Positions 11,501 to 20,500 of a DNA stretch of 64,000 nucleotides are shown piece after piece. Below the pieces are notes generated by a model. It did not search any database, had not been told where the DNA came from, and worked only from the letters and a program-made list of their open reading frames with translations. Source of the stretch: Aricia agestis (taxonomy: Eukaryota > Arthropoda > Insecta > Lepidoptera > Lycaenidae). Every line of letters begins with the position of its first letter. The stretch's first letter is position 1. The position numbers and the translations under genes were made by a program. The DNA is taken from assembly GCF_905147365.1 (NCBI RefSeq), contig NC_056428.1, positions 4,928,001-4,992,000 on the forward strand, read 5' to 3'.

Positions 11501-14500
11501 TGAATACTTCTTATAGTGGCCAGTACCTCTTCCATGTGTTACATATTCTTCTTTCTATTTCCTTCGAATACTGGTCTGTTGTTGATATTATTTGTCCTAA
11601 ATATATTATGTAGGTACTCATCAACATACTCCACATCTTCTCCTATTTTTATTTTTTCTTTTATTCCCTTTGTAATTACTTTGGTTTTCGTTGGGTACAT
11701 GGATCATTCTGCGATCTGACTTTCGTAGCTTAGTTGGTTTGGCATTATTTGTAGCGTTTCTGCGAATATCACTATGTCATCGGCAAACCTAAGGTGATTC
11801 AAATTTGATCCATTGACGTTTATACCCATTGTGTTCCAGTCTAAATAAAATAATAAAATAAATAAATAAAACATTACTGTGAGAAGAAAGAAGAATTCTA
11901 TTAAACTAATTACTATAATGAGGATAACTTTGTCTATTTGTTTGTTTGAATATCCTTCAAAGCTACTACCTGGCCGATTTTGATGAGAAATAGACAGAGT
12001 ATAGACCATGATGGGACTTAACTCTTGCAACTTGTGGTCAATTAAAAAAACAAACTTTTTTTCAGGAACGTCCTACAGGCGTAGAACCGCCCGGTGTCCC
12101 GCCCGGCCCGCCGCCAGACTACGAAGTTTTGTTACACGAGCTAACCCTCACTGACAAACACCATGTGGTGAAGGAGAAGAAGAACCTACGATTTGTGGAT
12201 CTACCTGATGAGGGACCGCCGGGAGAGCCTGTGGTAATAAATTCTTTATTTGAATATAGATTTAAAGCCTATAGTACTATTAGAGAAATAGAGATGGACA
12301 GATGGTAGACTTGAGTAATTTGCTGGGGTTATAACAATACAAATCATGTCTAAAGCTGATTTATCGTCAATTCGGACCGCAACGCAACGCGTAGATGCAT
12401 TTTTAAATTTGTATGGATTTGACCCACTTTGTGAGACGACGATGCAAAACTGTCAATTCAATATAAAAGAAATGCATCTACCGTCATGTTGCGGTCTGAA
12501 ATGACTCTTAAGTGTCTCGCTGACAACTTACTGACCCCATCGGTGCCAAAATGTATGAAATATCAGCGCAGACCTATGCGTTATGCAATAATGCAAAAAA
12601 AAAGTATGGCACTCGGGGACTGCCGCGGTATTTATCAACTTATGCAGCTATAATACGCATACGTCTAGTCACACGCACACGAACACCGTGGTCTGGCAAC
12701 GTCGCATCGTCAGTGCGGTGAGCGCCAAATCCTAGGCCGGTATAAATAGTCAGTACTCAAGATGCATCTCGGTCTCAAGACACGGTACAGGCTCTGTGAT
12801 TGGTTGGCTGTCAAAATTTGGACTTACACAGAGCCGAACCGCGTCTTGAGACCGGATCGCATCTTAAGTGCTGACTATTTATACCGGCCCTAGTTACGGA
12901 ATTTCTTGATTGGGTCGACGCGCTCAAAGTTATGCAATAGCTTAAAAACAAAAACTGTATAGGTAGTTTTTTATGAAATAAGGGGGCAAGCAAGCAAAAC
13001 GGGTCACCTGATGGAAAGCAACTTCCGTCGCCCATGGACACTCGGAGCATCAGAAGAGCTGCTGGTGCGTTGCCGGCCTTTTAAGAGTGAATAGGGTAAT
13101 AGGGGAGGGTAGGGAAGGGAATAGGGGAGGGTACGGAAGGGAATAGGGGAGATTAGGAAAGGAAATAGGAGAAGGGTAGGGAAGGGAAAAGGGTAGGGGA
13201 TTGGGCCTCCGGTAAACTCACACACTCGACGAAACACAGCGCAAGCGCTGTTGCACGCCGGTTTTCTGTGAGCCCGTGGTATTTCTCCGGTCGAGCCAAC
13301 CCATTCGTGCCTTTAATAACTTTTTAATTTAAGTATTTATTTTTTTGCAGATGATACCACCACCGTCCGACCATCACCATGATAACCACCATGACGATCA
13401 CCACGACGAGCCTATGGACGACCACTCACCACCAGCCAACGCGCCAAAACCGACCTCCCTGCAACAGCGCATGTTGGCACTCTCGGGGCAGAACATAGAT
13501 GACTTCATGAAAGAGATGGAAGAAGTACACAAGAAGAGAGAAAGAGATAGAGCGGCGGATTTGAATGCGAGGTATGTGGGTGTAATGGTTAAAGGAGATA
13601 AGGGACCATCCATAGTACGTCACACGATTTTCATGATTTTTTGAAGCACTCTCTATACTTTTACTCTCGTAATTTGTCCCATTGGGATGAAAGACTGACA
13701 CGACTGGCGAAAGATCAGACACAGGACCGACTTTTTACATGCCCATCCGACGCATGGATCATCTCTTACTTGTCAGACAGTCAGGTGATCAGCCTGCATT
13801 GTCCTAACCAAACTTGGAAATAACATGTTTCCAACGCGGGAATCGAACCCACGACCTCCGAGTCACGAAAGTTGTAAGGCCCCTGCAAGATCGAGGCCAC
13901 GGATCGATTGCCCTGTTCAAGGTAGCCACTGCCTAACCCACCAAACTCACGATTTCAGACTGAGCGCCCTGAAGCACCGTGACCGTGACAGCGACACGGA
14001 CAGCGAGCCCGACCACGACTGGCAGCCCGAACACGACCCGCGACACGCGCCGCCGCCGCTCATGCCGCCAGGTACAACATTTTACAGACTGAGCGCCCTG
14101 AAGCACCGTGACTGTGACAGATTGATTATGGGCTCCCGTGGTGGGAGCATAGATCAAGATAGATACTGCATGTCGCTCCATTTGTATGAAAACGAGCGTG
14201 CCATTTTTTCCTACTTACTGTGACGTAGTCACGTACCGAAGATAAGAAACGTTTTTTTTTATGAAATAACGCAAACGAGCAAACGGGTCACCTGATGGAA
14301 AGCAACTTCCGTCGCCCATGGACACTAGCAGCATCAGAAGAGCTGCAGGTGCGTTGCCGGCCTTTCAAGAGGGAATAGGGTAATAGGGGAGGGTAGGGAT
14401 GGGAAGGGAATTCGGGAGGGTAGGGAAGGGAATAGGGTAGGGGATTGGGCCTACGGTAAACCCACTCACTCGGCGAAACACAGTGCTAGCGCTGTTTCAC

Positions 14501-17500
14501 GCCGGTTTTCTGTGAGAACGTGGTATTTCTCCGGTCGAGCCGGCCCATTCGTGCCGAAGCATGGCTCTCCCACGTATAAACGTGCCTATTATTTAGGCCA
14601 ACGTTTCTATTTTAATTTCTACAGCTCTTTAAAGCACAATTAGGCATTTAGGCATTTTGAAACTCTTGAAAGACGAGCAACACATGCGTTATCTATCTTG
14701 ATCTATGTCTGTGGCTCACACACAAAACTATGAATTCGCATTGTATGTAACATAATATAACCTATAATATTTTACAGTGCTTTTATATATGTTCCAGGTG
14801 TGAGGCCCCCGCTGCTGCGGCAGCTGGTGCCCCCGGGGGCCCCGCCCGGCGCGCCGCCCGGTATACCCGGACCGCCCGGCCCGCCGCCGCTACATGTTAT
14901 GCCCGGTACGTGATGAAAAATATTATGTTGTAGACATAGAGTTTTCGAAGGATAATAAGGTTTTTTAAAGTAATTTAAGACGTCTATGGGCTTTTCGCCC
15001 ATATCCTGTGTATGTCGCTTTTTTGTATGATTTATTCATGAACCAAGTTCACAGTTCCTCTTGTTCTACTTTAAGTCCATCAAGGCGTGATGAAGGAAAA
15101 TGAGTTTATGGTATTAGACAATAATTTGATGCCTAGCCGGCCTAAGATGCGTAAACGAGAAAATGTTGTATACATGTTTTCTCGATGTTAACTGGTTTAT
15201 CTCTTCATTCTGTGCTATTTTTGTCTACGAACCCTAAAGAGCCCCCGAGACGATCAAACGGTTTGATTCAAACCTTACGTGTTTGATGCAACCGTTTGAT
15301 GTTGGTTTGAACGGTTTGTCAAACGACACTGCGCAGTTTCATTCAATACGCGCTGTCGAGTACACGTCTTGTGAATTGTGATGCAGAAGATGCTCTAGAT
15401 TCTAGAACGAGGATCGCGATTTCTTATGAATGAATGAATGAATGAATGAATTGTGCACACAGTTACAGTAACAACAAACATACGACAAAAACACATAAAA
15501 TGACGAGTACACCAAGGCGGTCTTATTACTAAATAGCAATTTCTTCCAGATTTACATTACTAAATAGCAATTTCTTCTTTGGAAGGAAAGGAAACAAAAA
15601 GTTGCTTTAGAAAGGGCGGTTTGCTTAAAGTATATTATCTAATTACAATTAAAAATAAAGCTTAAAGACTTAACATTAATACATCACATATAAATACTAT
15701 CCTATGAAATGAATACACACATAATACATATTATTATGCAATACTACATGCAAAATATTATACTAAAATAAATATTTTATCAATAATGTATATTTTATAT
15801 AATAATTAATAATGTAATACATATAATTATATAATATATACATAACATAATATACACTAGCTATTCGACCGAGCTTTGCTTGGTCAAAACATGAATAAAA
15901 TGACATTTTCTAAAAATGATTTCTAGCTAGATCGATTTATCGCCCCCGAAACCCCCTATATACTAAATTTCATGAAAATCGTTGGAGCCGATTCCGATAT
16001 TCCAATTATTCATTTAAAGATATAAGATAATATAATTGCTCATTTAAAGATATAAGATAATATAATTTACGTAATATATTGGCACAAGAAAGTATATACA
16101 TTATACAGTTACTACAAGTTACAATACTAAGATCACATCTTGAGATAGTAATCCTTGAGGGAGGACTTAAATGTATTCAAAGTTTTAGAGAGTCTCACCC
16201 TGGTAGTGAGAGAGTTTCAGAGTAGAACGGACTGTACGGAGTAAGAGGAATGGAAATATTTTGTGTGGTGGATCTTATGTTTATGACATTAATGCGCTAT
16301 CATATGTGCAATGTGTGCAATGCACACGGGTGCCATCCTCTAGACTCTAGAGGCGCCAAATTGCCATCATTAGGGGGCCAAAACTAAAGTCCCAAAAAAT
16401 TTGCCTAAAGCGCCAAAATCCTTTTTTTGCACACAGGCGCCAGTAGCCCTTGCGGGGGCCCTGCGTTAATGTCCTCCGTCAGAAGAGACAAAAAAAAAAG
16501 AGAAAGACTGGTACAAAGAATGGTATGGACTATGGACTAACATAATATCGTTTTACCCACGAACATCTACAGAAACTACAGCTTCTTTCTCTTTTTCTTC
16601 TTCATAATCCAGCACTAAACTAAGCCGGGTTTTTCAAACCTTCAAACGCGTCGGAACACGATCAAACGGCGCGTCAAACACAACGATAATATGAAATTGC
16701 ATCAAACATGCTTCAAACACGTAAATGTTTGACAAACCGTTCAAACAAGCTTTGTAAACGATCAAATCGGTTTAAATCAAACTAAAATTTACGTGTTTGA
16801 GTTAAACCGTTTGATCGTCTTCGGGGCCCTTAACACGACAACACATTTTTATCGAGTATTGTCAAGATTTTGTTGTCAAAACAATGAGAATTTCGACAAC
16901 AAATTGTTGTCGAAATTCTCATTTATACCTATTATCCGTGTCCGTGGGAGAGCCATGCTTCGGCACGAATGGGCCGGCTCGACCGGAGAAATACCACGGC
17001 CTCACAAAAAACCGGCGTGAAACAGCGCTTGCGCTGTGTTTCGCCGAGTGAGTGAGTTTACCGGAGGCCCAATCCCCTACCCCCCTAGAAATGCCGCAGT
17101 TGAAAAACAATTTGTTACCCCAGGAGGGTACCAACTGCGTTGGAGAATCCCTCTCTGGACGTCCATACTCAAGAACCCCTGGAACTGAACGTGGACGTCC
17201 AGGCTGCCCCTCGATTCTGGGGAGGGCAAAACTGCGCTCCAATCTGCTCGGGGCAAGAGCAAACACACAAAGGCACCCCCCTCGATATTAAACATGGACT
17301 TTTGTAATATCAGGGGATTACACTCCAACCTTAATGCCGTCCATTACCACCTTGAGACGGAAAAGCCGGCTTTGCTCTTTTTAACCGAGACGCAGATATC
17401 ATCTCCGAGTGACACATCATACCTTTCCCACCCAGGGTATTACCTCGAGCACTCCTTTCTACCCAAAGCTGGAGTGTGTGTGTATATCAGAGATGATATC

Positions 17501-20500
17501 AGCTCTCGCCGCCTCAGCAATCTTGAGGTCATGGACCTATCAAACTTATGGCTCCGCATAGATTGCGACGACCACCCTCGCGTCTATGCGTGCCTATATA
17601 GGTCCCATAGTGGTGACCCCGAGACGGACCGACTCTTGGAGCACCTACAAGCTGCTTCAGATTTTGTGCAGCAGCAGATCCCATCCGCAGAGATCATAAT
17701 ACTTGGCGACTTTAATGCCCACCACACCGACTGGCTCAATTCCAGTAAAACTGATCACGCGGGGAGATCTGTCTGCAACTTTGCCCTTGCGAACGACTTG
17801 ACACAACTGGTTACTACGCCTACGCGAATCCCAGATGTGGATGGTCAGAATCCTTCCTTGTTGGACCTCCTACTGACTTCAAATCCTGACGGCTACCAAA
17901 TATCCGTAACCGCACCACTTGGTTCATCGGATCATTGCCTTGTTAGGAGTTCTGTGCCACTTACGACGGTGTTAAGACAGCGCGCTGTTAAATACCGTCG
18001 TGTGTGGCACTACAAGTCAGCAGACTGGGATGGGATGCGGTCGTTTTTTGCATCCTATCCTTGGGGGCACGTGTGCTTCTCGCCGGATGATCTCGACAAC
18101 ACTGCCAACTCTGTTGCTGATGTGGTGATGCAGGGGATGGAACTTTTCATTCCGACCTCTGTAGTGCTAACTGGCGGCAGATTTCGTCCCTGATTTGGTT
18201 CATCCCTCAAAAAAGCTTCTCGCCGGAAGCAGGAGGCTTACCAATCCTGGGCCAACGCAGTGTCTGCTCGGGATTTAAATACCAGCACATATAAAAAGGA
18301 GTACAACCTTGCCTCTAGGTCCCTCAAGAAAGAGATTACTCGGGCAAAGCAACAGCACATCAATAGAATTGGCAAGAGACTTGAGCGCCTCCCCTCGGGA
18401 ACCCGTGCATTCTGGTCTCTGGCCAAAGCTATTAAAGGAAATTTCTGCAAGCCAACCCTACCATCCCTACACGTAGGAAATGGATCGTTGGCCCAGGACG
18501 CAAAAGACAAAGCCGATCTTCTGGGCAAGCTCTTTGCGTCAAACTCGACCCTGGATGACGGGGGGCAGAAACCGCCGACCATACCGCGATGCACGAGCAT
18601 CATGTCGGATATACGGTTTCATCAGAGCTCAGTGCGAAAAGCCCTCTGTACTCTTGATATCCAAAAGTCGAGTGGGCCTGACGGAATCCCGCCTATTGTG
18701 TTGAAAAAGTGTGCTCCAGAGTTGGCTCCGGTCTTGACGCGTCTTTTTCGGCTCTCCTATTCGGCATAGTCCCGGCTTCCTGGAAGGCAGCCTTGGGGCA
18801 CCCGATCCCCAAAAAAGGTGATCGCTCAAATCCTTCCAACTACAGACCAATCGCTATAACCTCTCTCTTCTCGAAGATAATGGAATCCATTATCAATAGC
18901 CAGCTTCTTCGATACTTGGACGGCCAGGGATTGCTAAGCGACAAACAATACGGGTTCCGTAAGGGTCGCTCGGCTGGTGATCTCTTGGCATACCTGACTC
19001 ATCGTTGGGCTCAGGCAATTGAGTCGAAGGGAGAGGCATTGGCTGTTAGTTTGGACATTGCGAAGGCCTTCGATCGGGTTTGGCATAAAGCGCTGCTATC
19101 AAAGCTTTCATCATACAGGCTGCCCGAGAAATTATGTAAGTGGGTCACTAGTTTCTTAGCAGACAGAAGCTTAGGTCGTAGTTGACGGCGAATGCTCGGA
19201 AACTCAGTCTGTTAATGCTGGTGTCCCTCAGGGCTGTGTGCTATCGCCTACTCTATTCATACTGCATATCAATGACATGTTACAAACCAAAGGCATTCAT
19301 TGCTATGCGGATGATAGTACAGGTGATGCTTTATATACCGGCTCCCCTAATATTTCTCGGCAAAATGTCATTGAGAGTCGAAACGAACTTGTGTCTAAGG
19401 TGGAGAATTCATTGGAGAAGGTCTCTGAATGGGGTAGACGTAACTTAGTCCAATTCAACCCCGCCAAGACACAAGTCTGCGCGTTCACCACTAAAAAGTC
19501 ACCAATGGTCGTTTATCCTCGTTTCGAGGGCACATCTTTAACCATCTCCCCTAGCATTGAGATACTTGGCGTCAACATATCGAGCGAAGTCCAGTTCCGA
19601 TATCATCTTGAGGGTAAGGCTAAATTAGCCTCGAAGAAGCTTGGCGTTCTTAACAGAGCGAGACAGTACTTCAGTCCGGACCAACGCCTACAACTCTACA
19701 AGGCGCAGGTTCTTCCTCATATGGAATATTGTTCTCATCTCTGGGCAGGGGCGCCAAAATACCAATTGCTCCCTCTGGATCGTATCCAACGAAGGGCTGC
19801 TCGAATTGTTGACTGCCATAGTGTTTCAAACAGCTTGGACCCCCTGGAATTACGCCGAGATGTTGCTTTACTCTGCATCCTCTATCGGTTGTATCACGGG
19901 GAGTGCTCTGAGGAATTGTTCGGAATCATACCACCTGTAACTTTTCGCTATCGTCCCACGCGAAAAACATACCATCCTCATCACCTTGATGAGTCTTCCA
20001 CAGTGCGTTTTTCGCGTAACTTTCTGCCGCGCACTGTAAAACTCTGGAATGAACTGTCACCAGCAGTATTTCCGGACCGATACGACCTGCAAACCTTCAA
20101 GAAAAGAGCGTATACCCTCTTAAAAGGCCGGCAACGCACCTGCAGCTCTTCTGATGTTGCGAGTGTCCATGGGCGACGGTAGTTGCTTACCATCAGGTGA
20201 CCCGTTTGCTCGTTTGCCCCCTTATTTAATATTTTTTATCTGTGAAGCTAGAATACGAATCAGAAATTTATCTCTCGACGTACGCATGTAAGGGAAAAAA
20301 GAGATATAATATTATATCGATATCGACAACATCACTAGTCACTACGCTCGAGAGTGAGATATCCACGAGATATCTCGTTGGCGTTTGGTAGGACGGCAGG
20401 CATATGGATTTATTATATAATATGTTTGTTCCAGGTGGGCTGCCCCCTGGCCCTCCGGGGCCCCCCGCCGGTCTGCCGGGCCTCGCGCGTGGTCTGCGAC

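Larger units (their letters stand above)
15238..16830. mobile_element. 1.6-kb TAA-flanked DNA element in intron 9
   Basis: Ends are inverted: AGAGCCCCCGAGACGATCAA at 15238 and, on the minus strand, AGGGCCCCGAAGACGATCAA ending at 16830, each running on into AACGGTTT. Flanked by a TAA duplication (15235-15237 and 16831-16833), typical of PIF/Harbinger insertion. Both subterminal regions are dense in caaac/gtttg and ATCAAACGG motifs in both orientations. Contains a GAAT microsatellite (15425-15452) and a Helitron-like end near 15860. No transposase ORF. Confidence 0.75.
16943..20238 (+). mobile_element. Near full-length non-LTR retrotransposon (LINE), intron 9
   Basis: An APE-type LINE in sense orientation with the host gene. 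The 5' end (gtgggagagccatgcttcgg) is the same as in the short derivatives. The 5' region of about 350 bp has only a small ORF (17052-17291) whose stop is two bases before the ORF2 ATG. One long coding region follows (17294-20182), then a short 3' end with an A/T-rich tail. No Zn-knuckle ORF1 was found. The element is nearly complete, but ORF2 is disabled by one stop and two frameshifts. Clade uncertain: CR1/jockey-like by endonuclease and RT motifs. Confidence 0.9.

Noticed and set aside
13825..13862. Second tRNA gene
   Set aside because: Only the B-box arm is tRNA-like; the rest matches a SINE layout.
14083..14223. Alternative coding exon of Wbp11
   Set aside because: The reading frame after the duplicated 33 bases is not conserved WBP11 sequence and ends in a stop; kept as a finding, not annotated as an exon.
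13345..14223. Antisense ORFs over Wbp11 exons 7 and 8
   Set aside because: Frame shadows caused by biased codon composition; no protein motifs.
16793..17266. ORFs of 75 and 115 aa at the LINE 5' end
   Set aside because: They cross the element boundary and have no domain; chance open frames in the GC-rich 5' block.
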